In this document: piece after piece, positions 1-11,247 of the stretch
Layout of the letters: each line of letters begins with the position of its first letter
How positions within the stretch are numbered: position 1 is the first letter of the stretch
NCBI RefSeq assembly: GCF_000003815.2
Contig: NC_049981.1
Coordinates: forward strand, 16,103,646-16,167,645
Reading direction: 5' to 3'
From: Branchiostoma floridae
Taxonomy: Eukaryota; Chordata; Leptocardii; Amphioxiformes; Branchiostomatidae
DNA: 64,000 nucleotides
The notes under the pieces: model-generated
Database searches by the model: none
Told to the model about the DNA's origin: nothing
What the model saw: the letters and a program-made list of their open reading frames with translations, nothing else
Made by a program: the position numbers and the translations under genes

Positions 1-2744
1 AGATTTGACACTTGAATTGAATACGTTATGATATACGCTATCTCAATTCTTCTTAAAAGTTCACGGGCCACGTTTAGATAAGTAGCAGTTTGCTCTAGAA
101 GCCGTATGAAAGCCGATTTTAGCGCCCCTTTGCTTGCGTGTTTCCTATTGGTTAATTCCCTTGTAGATCATTAATTAAATCTGGCCCTTTAATCGTACGT
201 TAATATAATACTTTCTGGTATTATCTATATTTCTATATACATACATTGGGTAGTATAGTAATAGACAATAAACAGCAGTTCTTGATATCCGTTCTAGCTT
301 TTAAAGGAAATGAGCAGGAATTGTTTGGTTTCTTCGAATGGGAGTCTGAATAGAATGCTATGTTTTCTCTAATTTTGAATCGGCGGCTGGATCGTCGCCT
401 ACAGCAATAGTTCATTAATTAAATCCGGCCCGTAAGATTTAACACTTGTATTGAATACCTTAAGGTATGCGCTTTCTAAATTTGCCTTAAAAACTCACGG
501 GCCACGTTTAAATAAGTGACAGATTCCGATTTCAGACCAGGCTGAAGCCTTGGTCGTCAATGGGGCCTGATATTTGTGTTTAATCGTTGACTTAATACTT
601 TCTGTTATTACTTATGTTTATATAACCATATATTGGGTAGTAATAGACAATATTCAGCAGTTATTGATATTTTTTACAAGATTTTCAACGAAATGAGGAT
701 TTTTTTTGCTTTCTTCGAATGGACGTCTGAATGGGATGCTATGTTTTGTCTAATAACGAATCGGCGGCTAGCCTATGATCGTCGCCTACAACTATTGTTC
801 ATTAGTTAAATCCGGCCCGTAAGATTTAACACTTGTATTGAATACCTTAGGGTATACGCTATTAGATTCATCTTAAAAATTCACGGGCCACGTTTGGATA
901 AGTAGCAGTTTGCTCTAGAAGTCCTAGAAAAGCCGATTTTAGAGCCCCTTGCCTGTGCATTTCCTATTAGTTAATTACAGTCTAGTTCATTAGTTAAATC
1001 CGGCCCGTAAGATTTAACACTTGTATTGAATACCTTAGGGTATACGCTATCTAGATTCATCTTAAAAATTCACGGGCCACGTTTGGATAAGTAGCAGTTT
1101 GCTCTAGAAGTCCTATAAAAGCCGATTTCAGCGCCCCTTGCCTGTGCATTTCCTATTAGTTAATTACGGTCTAGTTCATTAATTAAATCCGGCCCGTAAG
1201 ATTTGACACTTGTATTGAATACGTTGGGGTATACGCTATCTAAATTCATCTTAAAAATTCACGGGCCACGTTTAGATAAGTAGCAGTTTGCTCTAGAAGC
1301 CGTGTAATAGCCGATTTCAGCGTCCCTTTGCTTGCGTATTTCCTATTAGTTAATTCCCTTGTAGTTCATTGATTAAATCCGGCCCGTAAGATTTGACACT
1401 TGTATTGAATACCTTAGAGTTTACGCTATCTAAATTCATCTTAAAAATTCACGGGCCACGTTTAGATAAGTAGCAGTTTGCTCTAGAAGCCGTATGAAAG
1501 CCGATTTTATCGCCACTTTGCTTTCGCATTTCCTATTAATTAATTCCCTTGTAGATCATTAATTAAACCCGGCCCGTAAGATTTGATACTTATTTTGTAT
1601 ACGTTATGATATACGCTATCTGAATTCGTCTTCAAAGTTCACGGGCCACATTTAGATAAGTAGCAGTTTGCTCTAGAATCCGTATGAAAGCCGATTTTAG
1701 CGCCCCTTTGCTTGCGTATTTCCTATTGGTTAATTCCCTTGTAGATCATTAATTAAATCTGGCCCGTAAGATTTGATACTTGTTTTGAATAAGTTAGGGT
1801 ATACGCTATCTGAATTCGTCTTAAAAGTTCACGGGCCACGTTTAGATAAGTAGCATTTTGCTCTAGAAGCCGTATGAAAGCCGATTTTAGCGCCCCTTTG
1901 CTTGCGCATTTCCTATTGGTTAATTCCCTTGTAGATCATTAATTAAATCTGGCCCGTAAGATTTGATACTTGTTTTGAATAAGTTAGGGTATACGCTATC
2001 TGTATTCGTCTTAAAAGTTCACGGGCCACGTTTTGATAAGTAGCAGTTTGCTCTAGAATCCGTATGAAAGCCGATTTTAGCGCCCCTTTGCTTTCGTATT
2101 TCCTATTGGTTAATTCCCTTGTAGATCATTAATTAAATCCGGCCCGTAAGATTTGACACTTGTATCGAATACGTTATGATATATGCTATCTCAATTCGTC
2201 TTGAAAGTTCACGGGCCACGTTTAGATAAGTAGCAGTTTGCTCTAGAAGCCGTATGAAAGCCGATTTTAGCGCCCCTTTGCTTGCATATTTCGTGTTAGT
2301 TAATTACGCTCTAGTTTATTAATTAAATCTGGCCCGTAATATTTGACACTTGTATTGAATACCTAAGGGTATACGCTATCTTAATTCGTCTTACAAGTTC
2401 ACGGGCCACGTTTAGATAAGTAGCAGTTTGCTCTAGAAGAAGTGTGGCAGCTAACGTTAGACCAAGCTGAAGACAGTGGCTGCTGATTGGGCCTATTATT
2501 TGCGCTTAATCGTTGATTTCCTACTTTTTGTTATAATTTATGTTTATATTTGCCTATATTGGTTGGTAATAGACAATATCCAGCTGTGCTTGATATTTAT
2601 TTAAGCTTTTAACGGAAATTAGGAATTTTTAGTTTCTTCGAATGGGGGTCTGAATAGGATGCTATGTTTTGTCTAATGACGAATCGGCGGCCCAATCGGC
2701 GGCTAAGAATCGGCGGCGCAATCGGCGGCCAACTTCAGCCTGGT
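1..2744. repeat. 190-bp tandem (satellite-like) array, right end of a larger element
   Basis: The motif GGCCCGTAAG recurs at 1002, 1191, 1381, 1571, 1761, 1951, 2141 and 2331, so eight units follow each other at 189-190 bp. More degenerate units precede them (motif near 183, 427 and 814). Each unit contains two boxes in inverted relation, GGCCCGTAAG and, about 80 bp on, TTCACGGGCCACG, so each could fold as a hairpin; a constant segment GATAAGTAGCAGTTTGCTCT follows. The array closes at 2680-2744 with short AATCGGCGGC repeats and the terminal word AACTTCAGCCTGGT, also seen (as AACTTCAGCCCGGT) at the outer ends of the arrays at 11248 and 15104. The left end is outside the window. I see no coding sequence here. 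Confidence 0.9.
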
Positions 2745-2849
2745 CCCACCCACCAAATATCAGCTGCATCCGTCGCAGTCTTCTTGAGTTATGCTGTTCA
2801 CAAACAGGGGGAAAACACACAACCGGACCGAAAGTATAACCTTAGCCAT

Positions 2850-2935
2850 TCTGGCAAAGGTAAATATAACCTCCATTCCATTACATTTCATGGAGGTAAA
2901 TATAACCTCCATGACATTTCATGGAGGTAAATACA
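2850..2935. repeat. Short palindromic minisatellite
   Basis: The words GGTAAATATAACCTCCAT and CATTTCATGGAGG alternate about two and a half times with a period of 32-36 bp. The ends CCTCCAT and ATGGAGG are complementary, so adjacent units can pair. The preceding TTAGCCATTCTGGCAAAGG occurs in reverse complement near 30058, which suggests the edge of an interspersed repeat family. Confidence 0.6.
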
Positions 2936-2974
2936 TGTAATGTATTTATGTGTATATATCAATAAAATCATCAA

Positions 2975-3945
2975 TTACTTCAATACATCATAGCAAGAAC
3001 CAAAAAGAGCAGTCTTAAGTCCTCCCTTACGGTTTAGAGAAGAACGATAAATACGTTCGTAAATAGCTTCCCTTACACCCCTCTCAAACCAACGAGGTTC
3101 TCTGTCTAAAATATCTGTAGTCTCTAAAGAGAACGAATGAGCGCTGTGAATATTCAGATGATGCCAAATGGCCGACGAAAACTTGCTCGTACTCGCCCTA
3201 CAATGCTGCTTGTACCTTTCCTTCAGGGGTTGGCTAGTTTCATTGATGTAAGTCTCCAAACAATGCGGGTCATCACACTTAAGTCTGTAAAGGACATTTG
3301 ATTTAATGTTTTTGTTGATTTTGTCTTTTGGGTGCACCAGTCTCTGTTTCAACGTTGAGTAGGGTTTGAAATTTGTGGCGATGTCATGACTTTGTAGGAT
3401 CCGTCTTATCTTTTATGAAACCCCTTGAATGTAAGCAATTGTGATGTTGACCGTCTTTGTCCGGTCCAACTGTGAGTTCCTTTGTGGTTTTCTAGATTCG
3501 TGGGAGGGCTTCAGAGCTTTATTAGTCTATATCGAAGGTCCAAGGTTTGTATCCACATTTGGATAATGCCGTCCTAAGATGTTCCTGTTCTATAGATTTA
3601 GCTTCAACAGATGTGAAGACAGTATCTGCTCGGTTGTACAAAATTCTTATGACGCCGAGTTTTTGCTCCAGGGGGTGATGAGACTCAAATTGGAGATATT
3701 GATCTGTGTGCGTTGGTTTGCGGTAAACTTCAACGTTGATTTAACCATCGTTCTCTACCCGTAGTTGTGCATCCAGAAAACGTAGTGTGTTGTCATGACT
3801 CATCTCCTGGGTAAACTTTATGTGTCTGTCAACTTGATTGAAATGTTGGAAAAATCGTTGGCCTCTTCATTCTTTAGTTTGCAGCATGTGTCATCCACAT
3901 ATCTGTACCAGAAAGCCGGAGGGGAAACTTGGAAACTACTGAAGA
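2975..3945 (-). mobile_element. Penelope-like retroelement remnant: end of reverse transcriptase plus GIY-YIG endonuclease
   Basis: On the minus strand, from about 3945 down, broken frames give a reverse-transcriptase core (FWYRYVDDTC, the YVDD catalytic box), then HDNTLRFLDAQ and EVYRKPTHTDQYLQF, typical of the RT of Penelope-like elements. An open stretch at 3352-2975 follows, 125 residues, with LYRLKCDDPHCLETYINETS and LKERYKQH, a GIY-YIG-type endonuclease in which the usual GxT appears as INET, and ending GGLKTALFG. Stops and frame changes upstream of 3352 show that the element is dead. Its 5' part is found next to it in opposite orientation (3960-4090). Confidence 0.75.
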
Positions 3946-3959
3946 GCTTTAGCATTTAG

Positions 3960-4090
3960 CATCAGAGCTTTATCAAGTATCGGTGGATCAGTTCTGTCAT
4001 CTTTTGGAACTTTGTCTAGAATGTACGTATTTCACCTACAATGGCAAATACTATAAACAACTTCATGGTTGTGCCATGGGCCATGAGAAT
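3960..4090 (+). mobile_element. Inverted 5' fragment of the Penelope-like reverse transcriptase
   Basis: Plus-strand translation gives [20 protein letters not shown], then [18 protein letters not shown]. This RT segment normally lies just before the YVDD box found on the minus strand next door. The two pieces meet head to head near 3945-3960. Coding similarity stops after CAMG, just before the splice acceptor of the DCST-like exon at 4114. Confidence 0.7.
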
Positions 4091-4113
4091 TTTTGTAATT
4101 TTCGTCTTTTCAG

Positions 4114-7047
4114 AGAGTATGTGCTCCCCGGACGGCGCTGTAGACAAGAGATGTGGGAAGAGTTACGAGAGTTCTGACGCCTCCGTCCACAACCTGGACA
4201 AACACTTCGACGCCAGGATGGAATACCAGGTACAGTTTAGTCGTGTTTCGCAGGGAGGCGTTCGCGGGTCATGTTCTCTTGCGCTATTATTATTCTATTG
4301 ACACGGACGCATTGTTTACACAACGTCGCCTGAATACGCTATCGAATGTCAAACACAATGAAGATGGCGACTGAACCTTCCGAGCGGTCATCACAGCCCG
4401 GCTAGCTCAGTCGGTAGAGCATGGGACTCTTAATCCCAGGGTCGTGGGTTCGAGCCCCACGTTGGGCGAAAATTACTTTTGTGTCATAAGGTTGGTAATA
4501 ACAAAACAACGCCTCACAATCGTGTGGGAGTTGAATGTGAACTTTAGCCGATCGCTGGGCGTAAATAAGTAAAGTAATTACCAAAGCTTTACTATCTCTT
4601 CGCCGCACACCATAGCACTAAATACAATAACCTTAATTTATATGGGGCCTGTCACGTTGTCTTTTGCCGTAATCAGCCGTTATGACGCATGTTATAATTT
4701 CTAGGTTATTGGTACGGGGACTCCTCAAGTTTTACGTGGAGTGTAATGGATGTACTGTATTCTTCAGCGTAATTGGTGCTTGAATTTAGCCTGTAGCAAA
4801 ACCAATGAAACATATTCGTACTATGCAGTCGCTGCCTTTCAGAATTTAGATCCGTTTAACGGTAGAGCGTCGACAGCACCCTCCCCAATACAGGCCCAAG
4901 TATACTATGATGACCATAGTAAAACTTGTCGAAAAAATCTGTACTATTGATGAGAAAAATTGATATCGTTTCGAAAGGAATCACTTTTTAAAAACTTTTC
5001 CGTGTCCGCCACGGCACTTTATTCTATATCAGCATGGAATTACTTTCTTGTGATTATTCTGCGCTCGTTTTTAAACGATAACATCTATTTTATTGGATAA
5101 CAGACAACGTACGGATTTTACAACTGCACGTATCAGGAAGCAGACAGCCTAACTAGAGCTAAAGTAGCATTCATATCCATACCCGGCATGTCGTCAGCGG
5201 CCGGCTAGCTCATTCAGTAGAGCATGCTACTCTTAATTTCAGGGTCGTGGGTTCGAGCCCCACGTTGGGCGAAGTTTTTCATCCTATCCTAGCTAGATCA
5301 TATCCCGACCGAAAAATCTGAACCTGAAGACAGCTGAAGACGTCGGGCTGGCGATAGACCAGGAGTTCCGCCAGAGGATGGCCGTCTTCCGATTCTTATC
5401 CTCCGCCATCAACAAGATCTTCGCCTTTCTTGTCGTCTTGACGATTCTTGCGTAAGTTCAAATGGCATTGCATGAGTTATTTTAAAATTTATTGACATTT
5501 CTTACCATTACATACAGTTTGATAGAAAACATAGAAAATGTATTACCATGTTAACAAAACTGACGTCTAAATTTTCATTTTCACTTTATTTTGATAATCC
5601 TTTGAAGCGAAACACCAGACAGCGCAAAATCCTTTACTACCTTCTGTATAACAAACCGCCAGCGCACAAAATTACAATAAAATTGGAAGTGCAGAAATAT
5701 ACTGCTCGTGTATGTTATGTGCATAACGTAGTAAAAGATCTGGCTCTTCTGTTTTGCTGTAATCTGACTGTTGTATTTAGTATATAGCGCTTTATCAGAA
5801 TTATTTCATGTTAGCCTGTACTTCTTAAGTTGTGCCTGTTTCACAATTTCTAATCAGTCGCATCACCATATATATATCGTAGCCTTTCACCTAGTACCTC
5901 TCACTAGTCCTTCATATCGGAGCATTTATCGTAGAATTCGGTAAAAAGGCGGAAAATTGGTCAGGAGATCTAGAGTTAGGGGAAGTTTAAAACCGTCTGT
6001 CTAGATCTATGGCTAATATTTCCCTATAGCCAGCGTGGTTAGCTATACTCTCCAAGCAGAGGTTGAATCGCGCAGATATAGTAGTAGTCGGAAAGTTACA
6101 CGGGCGCGAAGAGGTTAGCTATAATCTGGTAAAGGCAACACAAAAATACACCGTAGTTTTCTTTACCCCCAGGACGCACACGTACCAGCGGAAGTTCTGC
6201 ACCAAGTTTGACTTTGACAACCTGTACATCACCGGGTACTTCCGGTGGATAGACGCGCGGAGGAGGCGGGCTGTGAGTACTAGTAGTTGTCTGTAATTGG
6301 TCCGTCACTAACTTTATCATGTTTGCTTTCAAGGAATGAAAACATGTTGTTCTTGCTCCGCTTCCTTATCTTATTCTTCCTCTTTTGCAAACAAATACCT
6401 GGAGCAGGCGGCTGTCACCATATTCACTGGAAGTACAGCAGACACGCAGATACCCTGTGGTGTTCATTTCCCGATGATGTACAGATGTAGCAAGTGGTAG
6501 GACAGAGCTAGAGGGACATATGTATGTTTGGTGGCTAGACATTATCTATGTATTTGCTTGAAAACGTTACCTTTCCAGTGTTTTTGTTTCTCTTTCGGTT
6601 TTAATTTTCTGTTTAGCAGACAGCACAACTAGAGCCGCCGTAGCTTTCGTAGCCATGTCCATGTTGCTACCAGCGGCCGGCTAGCTCAGTCGGTAGAGCA
6701 TGGGACTCTTAATCCCAGGGTCGTGGGTTCGAGCCCCACGTTGGGCGATTCTATTTTGCATCTCTTGCTTTATTTTCCTTATCACGCAAGTACTTTACTT
6801 AACGTCATTTTCACAAACTTCATAGAAATACACGTAATGAGCAGCGTGGCGCAGCGGCAGCGTGCTGGGCCCATAACCCAGAGGTCGGTGGATCGAAACC
6901 ACCCGCTGCTAACTATTTTTTACTAAATGGCGTTATGTTTCCACAGGCGTTGATATATCATGATACTTTTTAGTAAGGCCTGAAGACAAAGTAACAGGAA
7001 AAGATCGAAGCACTTGACACTGTGCACGGTTAATGCTAATAGAAAAC

Positions 7048-7107
<60 letters not shown>

Positions 7108-8035
7108 GAATCTGAATTGGTATAATTGGTATAACCAGATTTGTATGTCACTTATTCCCCTGTCACATTATGTACGATCTTCGGACGTACTTCGCGATCG
7201 CTGGAAGGTCGGCCAATTTTACGTATTTTTCGCCCCAACTGACTGTCCCTGTCACATACCTCGTATAAGCGAGGCTCGTGCGATCGTCAGTGAATAAACT
7301 TCCATGATGAGGCACCTAGCTCCTCGAGCACGGGACCCCGTTTTACGTCCCTCCCGGAAGACGATTTCGTGGAAAGCTTCGTGAGGCTACAGCAATCCGG
7401 ACACCCTTGGTTGGGGGACTCCACTAGAAATGACGAAAAAAAGAAAGAAAGTGTGTTACAAAGCCAACCTATATACTACCACAGGGGCCACAGTGTCAGA
7501 ATTACCCTCACATTTAAAGAAATTCAATATTTGCAAACAAACGTAAGTCGGGCGAAAGTCGGGCAACGGTAGCCCGACTGACAGGCGTTCACCATCCGAT
7601 TCGCACGATCTGCACGATCTGCAGGTGACTTGGTAACGAGCTCTGCGAACTCGGAGATCACCGGCGACTTGTCGCTTATGTTAAGAACATGTTTCGCTGC
7701 ACCGTGACCGTCGTACGACCCCTGAAAATAGCCGGTGATCCCGAAAAATCGCGACATGATCGTGAGAACATCGGACGTCTTACTCACGAAAATGTGATTT
7801 AGAGCTCGCAGAATCGTCGTCCGATTGATTTTCGCGTAATGTGACAGGGGTATTAAACGATTTTTCAGCAGTGATATGTGAGGAGAACGACCATGCTTTC
7901 ATTGATTAAGACTGAAAACTGGTTTACCCTTTATGACAGGGCAAGAGGACACTGCTTCCTCTTAAGAAAGCGGAGGAGAATGAAATCATCTATCCAACAA
8001 GGATGAAGCTGATGAGTCACGAAAAGGCAAAACTG
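4114..8035 (+). CDS. DC-STAMP/DCST-like multipass membrane protein, four internal exons (partial)
   Basis: Four exons are joined by good GT-AG sites with matching phase: 4114-4229, 5297-5451, 6173-6272 and 7940-8035. The joined reading frame runs [18 protein letters not shown], then [18 protein letters not shown], a hydrophobic segment [15 protein letters not shown], then [18 protein letters not shown], then [16 protein letters not shown], ending at EKAKL. The order of a transmembrane helix, YIT-YF-x-IDARR and [10 protein letters not shown] is characteristic of the DCST1/DCST2/DC-STAMP family, multipass proteins of cell-cell and sperm-egg fusion or of immune signalling in other animals. That role is family knowledge, not shown here. 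No exons were found before 4114 (retroelement and satellite there) or for the C-terminal DC-STAMP domain after 8035, where P450 exons begin. It may be a truncated gene, a misassembly, or have distant exons. The introns contain tRNA genes and a TIR element. Confidence 0.75.
4396..4468 (+). tRNA. tRNA-Lys (CUU)
   Basis: A 73-nt cloverleaf starting GCCCGGCTAGCTCAGTCGG, with anticodon arm TGGGA-CTCTTAA-TCCCA (anticodon CTT) and T arm GTGGG-TTCGAGC-CCCAC. The acceptor stem pairs apart from G-U pairs. A T-run follows (ATTACTTTT), a plausible Pol III stop. It lies in the first intron of the DCST-like gene, same strand. Confidence 0.95.
5199..5271 (+). pseudogene. Degenerate tRNA-Lys (CUU) copy
   Basis: This keeps box B (GGTTCGAGCCCC) and the CTCTTAA anticodon loop, but the anticodon stem is TGCTA/TTTCA with two mismatches, the D loop is altered (CTCATTCAGTAG), and the acceptor stem starts GGCCGGC. 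Upstream flank (CAGACAGC..ACTAGAGC to CAGCGGCCGGCTAG) is shared with the copy at 6675, so the two were duplicated together. A GTTTTTC terminator follows. Confidence 0.8.
6675..6747 (+). tRNA. tRNA-Lys (CUU)
   Basis: Identical to the 4396 copy through the D, anticodon and T arms. The acceptor starts GGCCGGC, giving one mismatch at position 2 against the 3' strand. It is followed by TTCTATTTT. It lies in the third intron of the DCST-like gene, in sense orientation. Confidence 0.9.
6840..6911 (+). tRNA. Initiator tRNA-Met (CAU)
   Basis: The sequence starts AGCAGCGTGGCGCAGCGG, has anticodon arm CTGGG-CCCATAA-CCCAG and T arm GGTGG-ATCGAAA-CCACC, and ends CGCTGCTA. The A1:T72 pair and the ATCGAAA T loop mark it as the eukaryotic initiator rather than the elongator. 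TATTTTTT follows as a Pol III stop. It lies 92 bp after the Lys tRNA in the same DCST intron. Confidence 0.95.
7048..7106. repeat. (AC)n microsatellite
   Basis: About 29 uninterrupted AC dinucleotides inside the third intron of the DCST-like gene. Confidence 0.95.
7157..7850. mobile_element. Non-autonomous DNA element with CCCCTGTCACAT inverted ends
   Basis: The left end CCCCTGTCACATTATG and right end CGTAATGTGACAGGGG are inverted repeats 694 bp apart, flanked on both sides by TATT, a likely 4-bp target duplication. GATC- and CGA-rich interior sequence shows no convincing coding frame. It lies in the third DCST intron. The superfamily is not assigned. Confidence 0.7.
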
Positions 8036-8143
8036 GTGAGGAACGATGTACAGCTATTACTGGCACATTTGAGATAACTGTGTTCAAGCATTGTTCACCA
8101 AATCTGCCGGAATTGCCTAGCATTACTTAATGGTAGCATCACA

Positions 8144-8216
8144 GCCCGGCCAGCTCAGTCGGTAGAGCATGGGACTCTTAATCCCAGGGTCGTGGGTTCG
8201 AGCCCCACGTTGGGCG
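8144..8216 (+). tRNA. tRNA-Lys (CUU)
   Basis: 73-nt cloverleaf differing from the 4396 copy by one base in the D stem (GGCCAGCTC for GGCTAGCTC). The flank ATCACAG before position 1 is shared with the 4396 copy. ATCCTTTTT follows. It lies 109 bp after the last recognised DCST exon. Confidence 0.9.
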
Positions 8217-8825
8217 ATAATCCTTTTTATCTTGTTCATAAAGTATATCTCACAGTTTTTCAGTATCTAATAGATCATTTAGCTTAATAAGAAGTACATT
8301 TACAAATGTGGTGTGCACTCAGAGAGCTAAATACGAGAGTACTGATACAAGTCAAAATTGTCGTTCTAGTATTGCGTCATACTTGGGCAATGTTCTGGCA
8401 CGATGTAGGGTTCATTGTATGTTCGTAGACGCAGGGTACGACAACATAGACCGGACCGGACACAAGCCAAGTTGTCATGGTTATTGTACTGTCCAAAGTG
8501 CTCTACTTCTCCCAGAATGCGATGCGGTCTTTGTCTATTGGTTTATTACATCACCCCAAATTTCCGCTATACTCTCTTTACCAGGGACATATGATCACAT
8601 ATTCGTGGCAGGTACGAGTACCGCCGCCGCCGCTCTACAGTGGGCTATCCTCTACATGACGGTGTATCCGGAAGTTCAGGAAAAGGTTCGCGTACATTTA
8701 TTTTGAAGTTGCACGTTTTACAGCCTAGTAGACCACTTTATAGTACGTTGCATGCGGCCAACTGCTCCGGAACGTCATATACAGCTTGCCGTGTCAGTTC
8801 ACCATATTGCCTACCTAACTGAATA

Positions 8826-8958
8826 GTGAGTGTGTGTGTGTGTGTGTGTGTATATGCTTGCATGCGTGTGTGCGTGTGTATGTATGTGTGTGTGTGTGCG
8901 CACGTGTCTGACTCGTAGCAGCTTAGCAGCTTTCTTTAGTACCGGTTGTTACTGAATT

Positions 8959-9013
<55 letters not shown>

Positions 9014-9014
9014 A

Positions 9015-9072
<58 letters not shown>

Positions 9073-9110
9073 TGTATGTGTGTGTGTGTGTGTGTGTGTG
9101 CGTGCGGGCA
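8826..9110. repeat. (GT)n microsatellite block
   Basis: Two long GT runs (8826-8910 and 8961-9110) with scattered GC and GA interruptions. Cysteine-valine repeat frames across it are artefacts of the repeat. Confidence 0.95.
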
Positions 9111-9499
9111 AGTGTGTGTTTGACTCCTGGCAGCTTTAGGATGTTTCTGTTTGTGTGTAATGTCTTTTGTATCTATCCTCCTTTCAACAACAAGGAAACG
9201 TTACTAATCATCTCAATCAATGGTCAAAGTGCCAATGACAAAGAAACTCATGACTCTACAAATTTGTCTTCCTATCCACAGATATCCATGGCTATTTCGT
9301 CAGAAACAGAGACACCTTGGACACCAGAAAGATATAAAGGCTGTTATTACCAGCACCATTGGATGAGTGCTGAAGATGGATTCAATGAAAAGGTTTGCAT
9401 GAACTATAATGATAGTACTAGAATGCTTTGTTTTTTATTTATTGGTTTTGTTTTGTTGCAGCAGGGCATAATTATAAAGTCAGGGCTGGCCAAAAAATA

Positions 9500-11080
9500 A
9501 AGGCTGGCAAAAAATACCTCGTCCAATTATAAACTATTTAACATCTAAATATGGCTCAATATCTAAAGAACTTATTAATATTAGTGCTTACGGTTGCAAT
9601 TGTGAGGTTATTGTGAAAGGTCAGGGTCAGCATGTACAACAGGGTTTATTATAGATCAGCCATCTCTTGAAATTATGAGGAAGGTCATATTCCAAATGTA
9701 TATATTGGTTGTATGTTTATCTTCAGGCTGATAAAGTCAGGAGAAAGTTTTTGTTTATTGTCCTTTGGTCCTCATTACTACATTAGCCACTGTCGTGTTG
9801 TTATGGTAAATTTCTTGTCATCTGACAACTTGTGTTTGCCATTTCAGGTGACCCTAAAGTCCTGACGTTATCCCACCCATTGAGATGTCATGTCAAGCTG
9901 AATATTTTCTACTACCATCAACGGTTTACCAAGGGGTTAGCTACAGAGCATCACCCACTGCACGGTTCCTTTTGCTCAAAACTGAGTACAGTAGAAGCCA
10001 GTTAATTGCACAACAGATAACCGCACACTTCTGTTAATTGCACGGAATCTCTAAATCCCGTGGTAGTACATTCCAGCTCGATAACTTCAGTTTGTTGCAC
10101 TATCTGGATAATTGCAAGAAAGGTGCTGGCAAATTAATTTGGGTGTGCAGTTAAACGGCTTCTACAGTACCTGCTTTTTTGTGTCATCATGGTAACACAT
10201 ACATGTATTTTGCATTTCTTTTGATTAATATTGAAGACACAGGGATGGTATGTATGATCATGATATTTGAATAGAAAACATTGAATTGTCATTTTACTAT
10301 CTGCTGTAATTACAATTTCAGATCTAACTTCTGCCCTGTAATTGTAGGAAAGTAACAGGGATTTATATATAACTTTATATTATAAGGACCATATTGTGAA
10401 AATGCAGATCATGTGGTTTCTGTAGATAGGCCTCACCAATATTTGTAACTGTAACTGTATCTATATGTATGGCCTATACTGTACTGTATATCTTTTCCAT
10501 TACATGAAACAGAAAGCCTCATGTAAATCTTTAAGTGAAAAATCTAAATAGAACAATCAATCTTTCATTTCTCAAGGTGAGTCAGAGACAAAAAGGATGT
10601 ACTAGTTTTTATATGTCTTTCGTTATTGTTTAGAATTTTTTATGATTAGAGAGTGTCTATTCTTGGAGCTGAAAGATATATCATTTGTAGCACTAGCTTT
10701 ATATCTGTAAACAGTATCTTTTAAATCTTTATGATTTGAGACAGTATCCATTTCTAGCACTAGCTAGTATGTCTTTCTCGGTAGTGTTTTAGAGACAGTA
10801 TCTCTCCTTGGTGCTGAAAGGGACATCATTAACAGGACTAGCTTTCACATGTTTACACATAGTGGTATTCTTTTTATTGCTGCAAACAACATGAAAACAA
10901 AATCATGAATACAAGTGGCTGTTGACTTCACAAGATGTGTTTGTCATCTCTGTAAATATGCCATGAAAGTTGCAATTGAATACAGAATTTAGCTCTTTTC
11001 TCCTCCTTTCTTTCTTTCCCTCTCTCTTTCCCCCTCCTTTTCTCTTCCTTTTTTTATTACCCCCTCGAAGCAGTCCTTTA
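9500..11080. other. Non-coding stretch between the two P450 exons
   Basis: Apart from the MITE at 9989-10167 I see no exon. 10580-10860 has a loose three-fold repetition of words like GAGACAGTATCTCT and GCACTAGCTTTATAT. 10995-11085 is a strong polypyrimidine tract leading to the last P450 exon. An open segment at about 9280-9393, bounded by CCACAG and AAAGGTTTGC, has splice-like ends but no family I recognise. Confidence 0.5.
9989..10167. mobile_element. 179-bp MITE with TA target duplication
   Basis: The left end CAGTAGAAGCCAGTTAATTG and the right end (reverse complement CTGTAGAAGCCGTTTAACTG) form imperfect terminal inverted repeats of about 24 bp, flanked on each side by TA. TA targets and ends of this kind fit the Tc1/mariner-pogo group. 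No coding capacity. Confidence 0.7.
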
Positions 11081-11247
11081 TCCCCCTTTCTAACCCCGGC
11101 GAGCAGCTGGCACGCATGCTGATGTTCCTATACTTCTCCTGCCTCATGCAGCAGTTCCGCTTTCAGAAGCCAGAGGGCGCTCCTCCGCCCAGTTTGAGAC
11201 CCAAAGCAGGCCTGAATCTCGTCCCCTGCCCTTATGAAAGGTATTTC

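Larger units (their letters stand above)
8585..11238 (+). pseudogene. CYP2-like cytochrome P450 relic (I-helix exon and C-terminal exon only)
   Basis: Exon 8585-8684, after the acceptor TTTACCAG, encodes HIFVAGTSTAAAALQWAI followed by YPEVQEK: the P450 I-helix oxygen-activation motif (A-G-x-S/T-T type) and following helix. The exon from about 11092 to 11238 encodes PGEQLARMLMFLYFSC, then PEGAPPPSLRPKAG and NLVPCPYE, the helix after the haem cysteine and the usual CYP2 C-terminus. The exons expected between (ExxR helix, PERF region, haem-binding FxxGxRxC) were not found in 8700-11080. The base pair before the last exon is AA rather than AG. Three residues after PYE the frame runs into the repeat element that begins at 11248. 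These three faults favour a dead copy. Membership in clan CYP2 is family knowledge; the exact subfamily is not determined. Confidence 0.7.

Noticed and set aside
1002-2331. CRISPR array
   Set aside because: The whole 190-bp unit is repeated, with no unique spacers, and the genome is eukaryotic.
9280-9393. Possible further P450 or DCST exon
   Set aside because: It has splice-like ends (CCACAG, AAAGGTTTGC) and stays open in one frame, but shows no motif of either family, so it was left unassigned.
8946-9500. 184-residue open frame starting in the GT repeat
   Set aside because: The first half is Val/Cys repeat translation of a microsatellite; the rest has no recognised family.
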